Made by a program: the position numbers and the translations under genes. From NCBI RefSeq assembly GCF_000621165.1, contig NZ_KK211218.1:1-64000 (forward strand): DNA of 64,000 bases, given 5' to 3'. The notes under the pieces are model-generated. The model did not search any database. It was not told the DNA's origin and was given only the letters and a program-made list of their open reading frames with translations. Shown piece after piece: positions 47,908 through 56,241 of this stretch. The DNA comes from Enterovibrio calviensis DSM 14347 (GTDB lineage: Bacteria; Pseudomonadota; Gammaproteobacteria; Enterobacterales; Vibrionaceae). Position 1 is the first letter of the stretch. Every line of letters starts with the position of its first letter.

Positions 47908-49122
47908 ATGATTCTCGCCCAACCAGGACACATAGATCACATCAAGCGCAACAATGCTGGCGCGGTTTATAAGCTGATCGATCAACTTGGGCCTATCTCT
48001 CGAATTGAGCTTTCTAAACGCAGCCAATTGGCGCCTGCGAGTATTACCAAAATTACACGTGAGCTGATTGATGCTCACCTTGTCAAAGAGACGGAATATG
48101 GGGAGCCTGGCAGCCGCGGGCGACCAGCTATCGGCCTAGTATTAGATAATGAAGGTTGGCAGTTCCTTTCGATTCGTCTCGGGCGAGGATACCTGACGCT
48201 GGCTTTGCATGAATTGGGCGGAGACATCTTGGTGGAAGAGCGCCATGACATTCTCGTGCTCGATCAGGACGTGCTCATAGAGCTGATTCAGCAATACATT
48301 AATCAGTTCTTCTCAACGCATTCAAATATTGTCGATCGTGTCACGTCCATTGCCGTTTCCCTCCCAGGGCTGGTTAACAGCACCCAAGGCATTGTGATTC
48401 AAATGCCACATTATGATGTTTACAACATGCCGTTAGGTGCAGCCATTCATCGTGCAACGGGTTTGCCAGTGTTCATTGGTAACGACACGCGATCATGGGC
48501 ATTGGCTGAAAAGCTGTTTGGAAATGCTCGTGATGTTGATAACGCCATTCTCATTTCTATTCATCATGGCGTTGGTGCGGGCATCATGCTCGATGGAAAA
48601 GTGTTAGAAGGCCAAGTGGGTAACATTGGTGAGTTAGGGCATATACAAATCAAACCGTTTGGAAAACGCTGCTTTTGTGGCAACAACGGTTGCTTGGAGA
48701 CCGTGGCTAGCCTTCAAGCGGTGCTCGATGATACGCAGGTTCTGCTTGATCAAGGCCACGAGAGTGTATTGCATGATAAGCCGCTAACCATCGACAGTAT
48801 TTGTGATGCTGCGTTGGCAGGCGATGGCGTTGCTCAACAAGTGATTACTGAGTTGGGTCATAACCTTGGGCAGGCTATCGCAATTATGGTGAACTTGTTT
48901 AACCCGCAGCGGGTATTGATTGGCGGCGAGTTTAACCGTGCCAAATCGGTGCTCTATCCTGCCATTATGGAGAGGGTGTTGAATCAAGCATTACCACATT
49001 ACTGTGAGAATCTGATGATTGATGAGAGCTACTTTTATACACAAGCGACCATGCCCGGCGCGGCATTGGTTAAGCGAGCAATGTATGACGGCTACTTGCT
49101 AATGAAGGTGCTTGAAGGTTAA
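47908..49122 (+). CDS. mlc: ROK-family transcriptional repressor, Mlc-like
   Basis: A protein of about 404 residues (E. coli Mlc 406). The N-terminal winged helix IDHIKRNNAGAVYKLIDQLG, SRIELSKRSQLAPASITKIT is Mlc-like rather than NagC-like. The C-terminal ROK domain has the zinc motif CFCGNNGCLE and the sugar-site GNDTRSWALAE. Mlc represses glucose PTS genes and is sequestered by EIICB-Glc. AGGGAAA lies ahead of ATG at 47908; the frame is open back to 47815. Confidence 0.88.
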   Translation: MILAQPGHIDHIKRNNAGAVYKLIDQLGPISRIELSKRSQLAPASITKITRELIDAHLVKETEYGEPGSRGRPAIGLVLDNEGWQFLSIRLGRGYLTLALHELGGDILVEERHDILVLDQDVLIELIQQYINQFFSTHSNIVDRVTSIAVSLPGLVNSTQGIVIQMPHYDVYNMPLGAAIHRATGLPVFIGNDTRSWALAEKLFGNARDVDNAILISIHHGVGAGIMLDGKVLEGQVGNIGELGHIQIKPFGKRCFCGNNGCLETVASLQAVLDDTQVLLDQGHESVLHDKPLTIDSICDAALAGDGVAQQVITELGHNLGQAIAIMVNLFNPQRVLIGGEFNRAKSVLYPAIMERVLNQALPHYCENLMIDESYFYTQATMPGAALVKRAMYDGYLLMKVLEG

Positions 49123-49141
49123 TCCTTGTCGGAGAGATAAC

Positions 49142-49170
49142 AAAAAGGAGCGTATATCGCTCCTTTTTTT
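49142..49170 (+). terminator. Terminator after the Mlc-like gene
   Basis: AAAAAGGAGCG - TATAT - CGCTCC followed by a long T-run. Confidence 0.92.
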
Positions 49171-49249
49171 GTTGTGTCCGTTAGAGATTTTCACACGCTA
49201 TTTTACGCTGCAATTTAGCGTTGTGATTTGGCGCTGCGATTCTCTGACG

Positions 49250-50089
49250 TTAGAACGGATACCAAATGGTTGCAGCGTCTGTGTAACGTTTGTAAATCGC
49301 TAAAGCCACCAACAGAGCGATGATGATGAGTGCAATGCCATCTTTAGTTGCTAGAGGACGAGCGTTATACCACGTCCGTTTTGCATTTCTGCCAAATCCT
49401 CTGAGTGTCATTGCGTTCGATATTTCATCGGCGCGATCAAGACTCGAAAAAATCAGTGGGATTAAGATTTTCGCCACGCCTCTGAATCGCTCCATCAGTG
49501 GCGCATTTTTCGAGAAATCGACACCACGAGCTTGTTGGGCGTGCATGATATTAACGAAATCATTTTTCACTTCGGGTAGATAACGCAATGTCAGGCTTAC
49601 GGCATAAGCGATTTTGTATGGGACGCCAATGCGGTTAAGGCTGGAAGCGAATTCTGTTGGATGCGTTGTGAACACAAAAACCAGTGCAATGGGGAACATG
49701 CTGAAGTATTTCAGTGTCACTGTGCACAGATAAAACAGAGTTTCTTGCGTTAGTGAATAGTTACCCGGTAACGAAAGCAGTGGTGTGGTGGTACCAATCC
49801 ATTCTGGTCCTTGTTGAGGGGCGACGAGGAACATGAATACCGCATTCATGCTGAGGACACTTAATGTGCCCAGCAACAGAGGCTTATAGACGCGAAAAGC
49901 CACACCCGTCATGTTAAGCAGCGCCAAGCCCAATGCGACCATACTTAGGATGATACGCAGATCGAACGTGGTGAGCACCACCGTTACCCATGCCATAAAC
50001 AAAGCAAACTTTGTGATGCCGTTGAGTGCATGGAGCGGGGAGTTCGTATCGATGTAGTTGATACCAAATTTCATCTTCGATGCTTTCAT
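49250..50089 (-). CDS. mtsC: ECF transporter transmembrane (T) component, MtsC-like
   Basis: A 279-residue EcfT-type protein with several membrane segments and the ATPase-coupling motif in MHAQQARGVDF. It couples the ATPase to the substrate-binding membrane protein. ATG overlaps the stop of the ATPase gene (ATGA), so it is translationally coupled. Neighbouring S component and fused ATPase define the complex. Confidence 0.9.
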   Translation of the reverse strand: MKASKMKFGINYIDTNSPLHALNGITKFALFMAWVTVVLTTFDLRIILSMVALGLALLNMTGVAFRVYKPLLLGTLSVLSMNAVFMFLVAPQQGPEWIGTTTPLLSLPGNYSLTQETLFYLCTVTLKYFSMFPIALVFVFTTHPTEFASSLNRIGVPYKIAYAVSLTLRYLPEVKNDFVNIMHAQQARGVDFSKNAPLMERFRGVAKILIPLIFSSLDRADEISNAMTLRGFGRNAKRTWYNARPLATKDGIALIIIALLVALAIYKRYTDAATIWYPF

Positions 50090-51780
50090 TTGGTATGACT
50101 CTCAGTATGAATGAATTGCTGCATAAAACCGTTAATGTCTTTGATGCCTGCTCGGTCAGCTATCTGATAGAGGCTGGTGGTAGCAAGGTTGGCTTGGTCG
50201 AGTAAGGTTGGCTGGCTAAATACTTTAGTCATCGGTGCATCCGCGATGAGCTTACTGTCGGCAATAACAATCGAGCGAGTGGTATATTCAAGCACCAAAT
50301 GCATGTCGTGTGAGATGATCATGACAGTGATGCCGCGCTCTTTGTTTAGACGCTGAATAAACGACAGCATGGCGCTGTAGTTGCGATAATCCTGACCTGC
50401 TGTTGGTTCATCAAGAACCAGTAACTTTGGCTCCATCACCAAAATCGAGGCTATGGTGACACGCTTTTTCTGGCCATAACTCAACGCATCAATCGGCCAG
50501 TGGCGGTATTTGCTCAAGCCACAGAGATCGAGAGCATTTAGGGCACGTTGCTCAATGTCTTCTTCACGTAGACCTAGATTTTTAAGGCCAAATGTCACTT
50601 CATCCATGATCATATGATGAGAAATCATGTGATTAGGGTTTTGCATGACAACGCCCACTTTTTTGCTGCGCTCAAAGATAGAAAGTTTGCTGAAATCGTC
50701 GCCATCAAAAAGGATGGTACCCGCATCCGGTTCAAGCACGCCCATGACCAGTTTTGTGATGGTGGATTTACCCGACCCGTTCTTGCCAAGCACAGAGACG
50801 ATTTCGCCACGATTAACCGAAAATGACACGTTTTCGAGTGCATTTTTTTCGCCATCGTAGGAATAGGTTAAACCTTCAATCGTCAGCAGCGCCGGTTTGT
50901 CAGCTTTCGCTGGCTCTGGCGTATAGTCGTCGGCCCATTGCAACAATGGGGCCGCGAATTGTTCAACATCAAGCAGATTAAGATAAGCAGGGTTGTCCGA
51001 TTCTGACAGTTGGCAACCCGCATGTTTGAGCGCTGAAAGATACAGAGGCTGGCGAATGCCATGCTGGTCGAGCAAGCCAGACATCAAGATCGCATTAGGC
51101 GTGGTGTCTGCGACAATCGAACCGTTATCCATCAAGATCACGCGATCGACCGCATGTGTCAGCACATCTTCAAGACGATGCTCGATGATGATAATGGTTT
51201 TGCCTGTATCACGATGGAGCTGATCGATGATTTCAATCGTGCGTTTGCCGGTTTTTGGATCCAGTGCCGCTAGCGGTTCGTCAAACAACAACACATCCAC
51301 GTCATCAACTAATATCCCAGCAAGCGATACGCGCTGCTTTTGACCACCAGATAGATCATGAGGTGCGTGGTTGAGTAGTGCCTCTAAGTCGACCATTTGG
51401 GCTGTGGCTTTAACCAGTGGGTACATTTCTGCCACGGATACGCATTGGTTTTCCAGTGCGAAGGCAATGTCTTCCCCTACGCTGAGACCGACAAATTGGC
51501 TGTCGGTATCTTGCAAAACGGTGCCGACTTTCTCTGTATATTCTATCAGAGACATGGTTTGACTATTCTTGCCATCAATCAGCAGTTCGCCGTGAATGTG
51601 ACCTTCGATGGCATGTGGAATGAGCCCATTAATGCATTGACCCAGCGTGGATTTACCACTGCCGCTAGGGCCAATGATGAGGACTTTTTCGCCCTTTTCA
51701 ATGCGAAGGTTGATGCCTTTCAGTGTCGGATTGACTAATGCATCGTAGCGAAAAGTAAAGTTCTTAAATTCGATGGACAT
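50086..51780 (-). CDS. mtsB: ECF transporter duplicated ATPase, MtsB-like
   Basis: A 564-residue fusion of two ABC ATPases. Walker A motifs GPSGSGKST (about 37-45) and GKNGSGKST (about 333-341); signatures DLSGGQKQR in the first half and ALSYGQKKR in the second (the second lacks the SGG form), and both Walker B strands end in DEP. One polypeptide thus replaces EcfA and EcfA'. Eight bases separate it from the S-component gene. Confidence 0.93.
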   Translation of the reverse strand: MSIEFKNFTFRYDALVNPTLKGINLRIEKGEKVLIIGPSGSGKSTLGQCINGLIPHAIEGHIHGELLIDGKNSQTMSLIEYTEKVGTVLQDTDSQFVGLSVGEDIAFALENQCVSVAEMYPLVKATAQMVDLEALLNHAPHDLSGGQKQRVSLAGILVDDVDVLLFDEPLAALDPKTGKRTIEIIDQLHRDTGKTIIIIEHRLEDVLTHAVDRVILMDNGSIVADTTPNAILMSGLLDQHGIRQPLYLSALKHAGCQLSESDNPAYLNLLDVEQFAAPLLQWADDYTPEPAKADKPALLTIEGLTYSYDGEKNALENVSFSVNRGEIVSVLGKNGSGKSTITKLVMGVLEPDAGTILFDGDDFSKLSIFERSKKVGVVMQNPNHMISHHMIMDEVTFGLKNLGLREEDIEQRALNALDLCGLSKYRHWPIDALSYGQKKRVTIASILVMEPKLLVLDEPTAGQDYRNYSAMLSFIQRLNKERGITVMIISHDMHLVLEYTTRSIVIADSKLIADAPMTKVFSQPTLLDQANLATTSLYQIADRAGIKDINGFMQQFIHTESHTK

Positions 51781-51788
51781 ATTGGCGC

Positions 51789-52337
51789 TTAAGCCTCTTC
51801 CAGATTGCGGTACTGGCTGTTGCGCTTGGCAACGGATTGAAGAATGAAATAGCCCACAACAGTCACTAACAAGGCGTTACCTGCGGCAATAATGCAAAGT
51901 TGAATGAACACTTTGGTGAAGGGCTCTGCGTATAACAAGGTGTCTAAAAACGCTGAACAGCCATACCCCAATACATTACCCAGTAACGCGAGCACTGAAA
52001 ATAGTGCGATGTCTAGGGCAGGGAAGCGGCCGTATTTGAGACGATTTTTGGTGAGCAAAGGGAAGAAGCCGATGATCATACCTACAATGCCAGAACCGAG
52101 CACCCAAGTGAGCCATACTCCCCATCCAGCGAAAAGGTCAGTCACCCAATGGCCGATAAAACCGACAAAGAAGCCAACGCCTGGACCAAAAAGTACAGAG
52201 AAAAGTGCGAGGATAGCCATTGCTGGTTTTAGCGTTGTATTGGCAAATACGGGAATACCAAACATGGGTAAGCCGCCAATCCCATAAAGTGCCGCGCCAA
52301 TCGCAATGATAACGACAGTTTTCGCTGAAAAGTTCAT
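51789..52337 (-). CDS. mtsA: ECF transporter substrate-binding (S) component, UPF0397 / MtsA-like
   Basis: A 182-residue membrane protein with about five segments, matching UPF0397 ([50 protein letters not shown]). Automatic annotation often calls this a riboflavin S component, but the genes next to a duplicated ATPase are also described as a methionine-regulated ECF system. A perfect met box upstream and no FMN riboswitch favour the latter. The actual ligand, possibly a methionine precursor, is not proven. Confidence 0.85.
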   Translation of the reverse strand: MNFSAKTVVIIAIGAALYGIGGLPMFGIPVFANTTLKPAMAILALFSVLFGPGVGFFVGFIGHWVTDLFAGWGVWLTWVLGSGIVGMIIGFFPLLTKNRLKYGRFPALDIALFSVLALLGNVLGYGCSAFLDTLLYAEPFTKVFIQLCIIAAGNALLVTVVGYFILQSVAKRNSQYRNLEEA

Positions 52338-52425
52338 AGATAACCCTTGATGCCAGAACGTCTCAATGTAACGTCCGACACGAATTTAATGCTTTTGTTG
52401 ATGTACTTCACAAAAATGAGGCGGG

Positions 52426-52431
52426 ATTATA
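52426..52431 (-). promoter_or_regulatory. -10 element of the ECF transporter operon
   Basis: Perfect TATAAT on the minus strand (ATTATA as written), about 90 bases before the mtsA start. The -35 hexamer is weak (about TTCTTT). Confidence 0.55.
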
Positions 52432-52458
52432 TAGGATAACCGCCGGAAAAAGAAAGCT

Positions 52459-52482
52459 ATCAGTCTAGACGTCTACAACGCT
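52459..52482. promoter_or_regulatory. MetJ operator before the ECF transporter operon
   Basis: The palindrome AGACGTCT at 52467-52474 is a perfect met box. The adjoining 8-mer ATCAGTCT (52459-52466) matches 5/8 and ACAACGCT (52475-52482) 4/8, in register. It lies just upstream of the -35 position of the mtsA promoter, a place where MetJ can block RNA polymerase. Confidence 0.7.
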
Positions 52483-52560
52483 GTGTAAACCATGATAGAC
52501 AGAATGGCGATTGCGTGAGCAATCAATGTTGGGATTGTTGGTCGTTTGCCAAAACATAGT

Positions 52561-52588
52561 GCAGAAAGCAGAAAGCAGAAAGCAGAAA
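52561..52588. repeat. Short tandem repeat, GCAGAAA x4
   Basis: Four copies of the 7-mer GCAGAAA in a row, between the sstT terminator and the ECF transporter promoter. It may vary in copy number by slippage. Confidence 0.85.
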
Positions 52589-52590
52589 CG

Positions 52591-52616
52591 CAAAAAGGCG
52601 CCGAAGCGCCTTTTGA
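52591..52616 (-). terminator. Terminator of sstT
   Basis: On the minus strand AAAAGGCGC - TTCG - GCGCCTTTT then T. Confidence 0.9.
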
Positions 52617-52631
52617 TATATCAAATACGGT

Positions 52632-53870
52632 TTATTTAGCGATATTCTCTTGCATCGCTTTCATCTCAACTGCACGGCATGCGGCAGCGGTGAAGACCAC
52701 ATCGGTTGAACTGTTTAACGCAGTTTCCGCCGAGTCTTGAACCACACCAATAATGAAACCAACCGCAACAACCTGCATCGCGATATCGCTTGGGATACCA
52801 AACAAGTTACACGCCAGTGGAATCAACAATAGTGAACCGCCAGCAACACCTGACGCGCCACAAGCAGAGACTGCTGCAACAATACTCAGTAGTATCGCCG
52901 TGGCCAGGTCTACTTGAATACCTAGCGTGTGAACGGCTGCGAGTGTTAGCACGGTAATGGTAATAGCCGCTCCGCCCATGTTAATGGTTGCACCTAGCGG
53001 AATGGATACTGAATAGGTGTCTTCGTCTAGCTTCAGCTTGTTACATAACTGCAGGTTTACAGGAATGTTTGCCGCTGAACTGCGGGTGAAGAATGCAGTG
53101 ACACCACTTTCGCGTAGGCACTGGAATACCAACGGATACGGATTCGTTCGTGTTTTGGTGTAAACGATGAGTGGGTTAACGACCAGAGCAATGAATGCCA
53201 TGCTACCCAGCAGCACACTTAGCAGATGCGCGTAACCGAGCAATGCGTCGAACCCTGTATCAGCAAAGGTATTGGCAACCAAGCCGAAGATACCGATAGG
53301 GGCAAGCTTAATGATAAAGCGCACGATGAACGACACGCTCTCCGCTACGTCACCGAATACGGTTTTAGTGGTTTCCGATGCATGGTGCAACGCAATACCT
53401 AGGCCGATTGCCCACGCCAGAATACCAATAAAGTTACCTGTCATCAGCGCATTGATTGGGTTATCCACCACATTGAAAAGCAAGGTCGAGATAACTTGAG
53501 CAATGCCTTCCGGTGGAGAGATTTCCGCTGTAGATGGCGTCAACGTTAGCATCGTTGGGAAAAGGAAGCTCATGGTGACCGCGGTGATGGCGGCGGCAAA
53601 TGTGCCTACAAGGTACAGTGCTACGATTGGGCGCAGGTGTGTGTTTTGACCTCTACGTTGGTTCGCAATCGATGCGGCAACAAGGACAAAAACAAGGATC
53701 GGTGCGACAGCTTTTAATGCGCTGACGAACAGACCACCCAGAAAGCCAACGGCTTTGGCACTGTCTGGAGAAATGCTCGCCAGAACAACGCCCGCGATAA
53801 TACCGATCAAGATCTGAATCACCAGACTTGAATTGGTCACGCGAGCAAGAGGGGAAGGTGTTTGCTTCAT
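52632..53870 (-). CDS. sstT: Sodium/serine-threonine symporter
   Basis: A 412-residue dicarboxylate/amino acid:cation symporter. Conserved hairpin [12 protein letters not shown] and NMGGAAITI, with [16 protein letters not shown] and [15 protein letters not shown] near the end, identify SstT. It imports serine and threonine with sodium, typical of marine bacteria. Confidence 0.96.
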   Translation of the reverse strand: MKQTPSPLARVTNSSLVIQILIGIIAGVVLASISPDSAKAVGFLGGLFVSALKAVAPILVFVLVAASIANQRRGQNTHLRPIVALYLVGTFAAAITAVTMSFLFPTMLTLTPSTAEISPPEGIAQVISTLLFNVVDNPINALMTGNFIGILAWAIGLGIALHHASETTKTVFGDVAESVSFIVRFIIKLAPIGIFGLVANTFADTGFDALLGYAHLLSVLLGSMAFIALVVNPLIVYTKTRTNPYPLVFQCLRESGVTAFFTRSSAANIPVNLQLCNKLKLDEDTYSVSIPLGATINMGGAAITITVLTLAAVHTLGIQVDLATAILLSIVAAVSACGASGVAGGSLLLIPLACNLFGIPSDIAMQVVAVGFIIGVVQDSAETALNSSTDVVFTAAACRAVEMKAMQENIAK

Positions 53871-54146
53871 TTTTATCTCACTTCACTGTGTTTACCAGAG
53901 CAACCTGTTTGAAGTTACTTGGTTATAAAGCCCAAAAAGCCCTCGCGTTAACATTAAACGCAGGGATATTGAGAAAGCTGTTAATGGGTGGTTAGCGATC
54001 GGATTAAATCAGGTGAATGAGTGGTCTGTAAAGTGATAATTAGATCATAAATTCTAATATCTATCGCAAAGCGTGATTTTATGTTTATAACAACTGAGCG
54101 TGCGATGTAAAATATTGTCGAGATAACTGTGTGATTCGTGTTAGCT

Positions 54147-54179
54147 GACAAAATAAAAAGCACCTCAAAAGAGGTGCTT
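54147..54179 (-). terminator. Terminator of the sigma/anti-sigma operon
   Basis: On the minus strand AAGCACCTC - TTTT - GAGGTGCTT then TTTATTTT, about 80 bases past the anti-sigma stop. The gap 53871-54146 shows the sstT upstream region and no other feature. Confidence 0.9.
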
Positions 54180-54260
54180 ATATGTACATGTTAAATGCTT
54201 TTATGGTGCTATTTGTTAACCAATGGTTTATCAACAAACAGCTTTCTGCCGTGAGCTCTA

Positions 54261-54938
54261 TTAATAGATAACGCGTCCTACAGCATTAAGCAATTGACTG
54301 ACGCCTTTAGTGAAGTGTAATGGGGCATCTGCCACCGTGTAACATAAACACCCGTCATGAGTCTGCGGAGTATGGTGATTTGCACTGTCTAGGATGATGA
54401 AATCACCTGGAACATATTGGTCGTATTCATCTTCAAAGTGCCCACTAAGTAACAAGGTCACTTCCGTCCCTTTGTGGGTGTGACTTGGAACGCCACTATT
54501 CATACCAATGTGAAGCAAGCTCGCATGTGTATCGCCTTCATTAAGTGGCAATCTCGCTCGGCTTATTGCGCCAATGCTGCTCCAGCCTAGATGATGATAA
54601 CGACGCAATGCTGTTGGGAGAGTGTAACGCTCGCCAGCTACATCAATATTCGCTTCTGGAGAGGGCGCGACCAATGTACTTGGTAAATGCTCATCGCTCA
54701 TGATGGCAGCCATCATGGCATCAAACTCATCACTAGCTTGCTCTTGAGGCTCGTCTTGATGCAATTGCGATGCGCTGAAAGCCTCTTCAGCGGCCTGATT
54801 TTCAAACGCGACAAGTTTGTTTGCGCAAATCTCGCACATTTCACTGTGTGCTGCGACTGCAATTGACATTGAAGCGGGGAGCGTACCCGCAGCGTGAGCG
54901 AGTAAAAGCTCGTCGGCCGGATGATACTTAATCATCAT
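54261..54938 (-). CDS. chrR: ChrR-like zinc anti-sigma factor with cupin domain
   Basis: A 225-residue protein with the two ChrR domains. N-terminal zinc anti-sigma domain: H6, H31, C35 and C38, the same positions as the zinc ligands of Rhodobacter sphaeroides ChrR. C-terminal cupin domain with H153, H155 and E159 in SHTHKGTEV and a later His pair (188-189). In Rhodobacter the pair releases the sigma factor on singlet oxygen stress. It overlaps the sigma gene by 11 bases. Confidence 0.93.
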   Translation of the reverse strand: MMIKYHPADELLLAHAAGTLPASMSIAVAAHSEMCEICANKLVAFENQAAEEAFSASQLHQDEPQEQASDEFDAMMAAIMSDEHLPSTLVAPSPEANIDVAGERYTLPTALRRYHHLGWSSIGAISRARLPLNEGDTHASLLHIGMNSGVPSHTHKGTEVTLLLSGHFEDEYDQYVPGDFIILDSANHHTPQTHDGCLCYTVADAPLHFTKGVSQLLNAVGRVIY

Positions 54939-55560
54939 TCACCTCCAAATGAGTGCGCAGTTTTTGCAACCCCAAACGCAGACGCGATTTTATGGTGCCT
55001 AAGGGGACATTAAGTTGGTCAGCAAGTTCTTGGTGGGTAAGTTGCTTGATGTAAACGCCCTGAACCACTTGCTTTTGTAAGTCAGGGAGCAAATCGATGT
55101 AAGAGAACAGTTGGGTCTGCAGCTGGCTATGAAGAGCGTCGTCTTCTTGGTCGCCAGACTCTCCTTCAATAAGAGGCCAAATATCGCCACTCAAGCAATC
55201 TTCTCGGTTGCTTTTCACCTTGCGCAACATATCAAAGCTGACGTTTCGCATGATGGTGAAAATCCACGTGGAAGCACCACCTTTAGCGCCATTGTACAAG
55301 TGGGCTTTACGCCAAACCAATAGCATGGTTTCCTGCACTAACTCTAATGCTTGACCGTCTGCGCGTAGATGTCTCAGTCCGTAAGCTTTCACCTTGGGCG
55401 CAAAATGCTTGAATAACGAAGCATAAGCGGACTGATCCCTGTCTTCCGCGACACGATGAATTAACTCTGCCAAATGTTCCGGGGAGAGTGCTGACATACT
55501 TTTTTTACTACTCGGGCTGTTTATTGATTTCGTAGTATAAGTGCCTTCGACCAATTCCAT
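54928..55560 (-). CDS. rpoE: ECF11-like RNA polymerase sigma factor (RpoE type)
   Basis: A 210-residue ECF sigma factor. Region 2 (YGLRHLRADGQALELVQETM, LLVWRKAHLYNG, STWIFTIMRNVSFDMLRK) and region 4 (LPDLQKQVVQGVYIKQLTHQ, ELADQLNVPLGTIKSRLRLG) are complete. Pairing with a ChrR-type anti-sigma places it in the ECF11 group, which controls photolyase and membrane-repair genes in other bacteria; those genes are not in this window. A second Met at codon 22 (MSALSPEHL) is a possible start. Confidence 0.92.
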   Translation of the reverse strand: MELVEGTYTTKSINSPSSKKSMSALSPEHLAELIHRVAEDRDQSAYASLFKHFAPKVKAYGLRHLRADGQALELVQETMLLVWRKAHLYNGAKGGASTWIFTIMRNVSFDMLRKVKSNREDCLSGDIWPLIEGESGDQEDDALHSQLQTQLFSYIDLLPDLQKQVVQGVYIKQLTHQELADQLNVPLGTIKSRLRLGLQKLRTHLEVNDD

Positions 55561-55600
55561 GACGATTGAATCCTAAAATTGCAAATAGAGTCATGACTTA

Positions 55601-55628
55601 CATAACGAGTGGCATTACCAAAAGGATC
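55601..55628 (-). promoter_or_regulatory. Candidate ECF11-type autoregulated promoter
   Basis: TGATCC (55623-55628) and CGTTAT (55601-55606) on the minus strand, 16 bases apart. TGATCC is the -35 recognised by RpoE of Rhodobacter and its ECF11 relatives. It begins at the stop codon of the LON-domain gene, 40 bases before the sigma start. Confidence 0.6.
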
Positions 55629-56190
55629 ACTCCTCGAGTATATTTTCTTCTTTTAATAGAACAGCGATGAATTGTTTCGCTTCTTCGAGATCGTTTTGGG
55701 CGATAAACCATTGTCTTTGGTTGTTGGCAAGAGGTAGCACTTCTAACCACCGCTGGCAGACCCAGTTGAGGTCATCAAAGTGTCGATCAGTACCATATTG
55801 AGCGGCATGCTCTGGGTGAGCTTCAAACAGTGCTGAAAGTGCGTCACCGAGAAAGCCTGGGTGTTCTTTACTGTCTTCCCATGTGGGCAACGCTTCTGCG
55901 TCTGCCACCCAAAGTCCATCTTCTTCTTGACCGATGTTTGAGAGCTTCACACGTTTGCTCCCTTTAATGGTCACTCCAAGCAGCCCATCCGGCAGGGTTT
56001 CAAAATCGATGATATTAACGTGCGTGCCGAAGGTGCAAAGCGCATCGCCTTCCTTCATCGCCAGCACGAATCCCCGGTTGTCTTTCATTGATTCTTTTAC
56101 GAGCCTCACGTAGCGAGGCTCAAAAATGCGTAAACGAGTCACGCCTTCGGGTAAAAGAAACAGTGGTAATGGGAAAAGACCTAATTGCAT
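55627..56190 (-). CDS. LON substrate-binding domain protein
   Basis: A 187-residue protein consisting of a LON N-terminal (PUA-like) domain without ATPase or protease: MQLGLFPLPLFLLPEG, RIFEPRYVRLV. Role unknown, possibly peptide or protein binding. ATG at 56190 is chosen for GGAGG five bases upstream; an ATG four codons earlier lacks one. It ends at the candidate sigma-factor promoter. Confidence 0.9.
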   Translation of the reverse strand: MQLGLFPLPLFLLPEGVTRLRIFEPRYVRLVKESMKDNRGFVLAMKEGDALCTFGTHVNIIDFETLPDGLLGVTIKGSKRVKLSNIGQEEDGLWVADAEALPTWEDSKEHPGFLGDALSALFEAHPEHAAQYGTDRHFDDLNWVCQRWLEVLPLANNQRQWFIAQNDLEEAKQFIAVLLKEENILEE

Positions 56191-56241
56191 TCGTACCTCC
56201 ATAAATCGTATTGAAATTTACGGGTGTCGTTGGCTTGTCGA

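Noticed and set aside
52561-52588. CRISPR-like repeat
   Set aside because: A direct 7-base tandem repeat without spacers and no cas genes nearby.
52338-52590. FMN riboswitch upstream of the S component
   Set aside because: The conserved FMN element blocks are absent; a met box is found instead.
53981-54163. 60-residue open frame between sstT and chrR
   Set aside because: AT-rich gap sequence overlapping a terminator.
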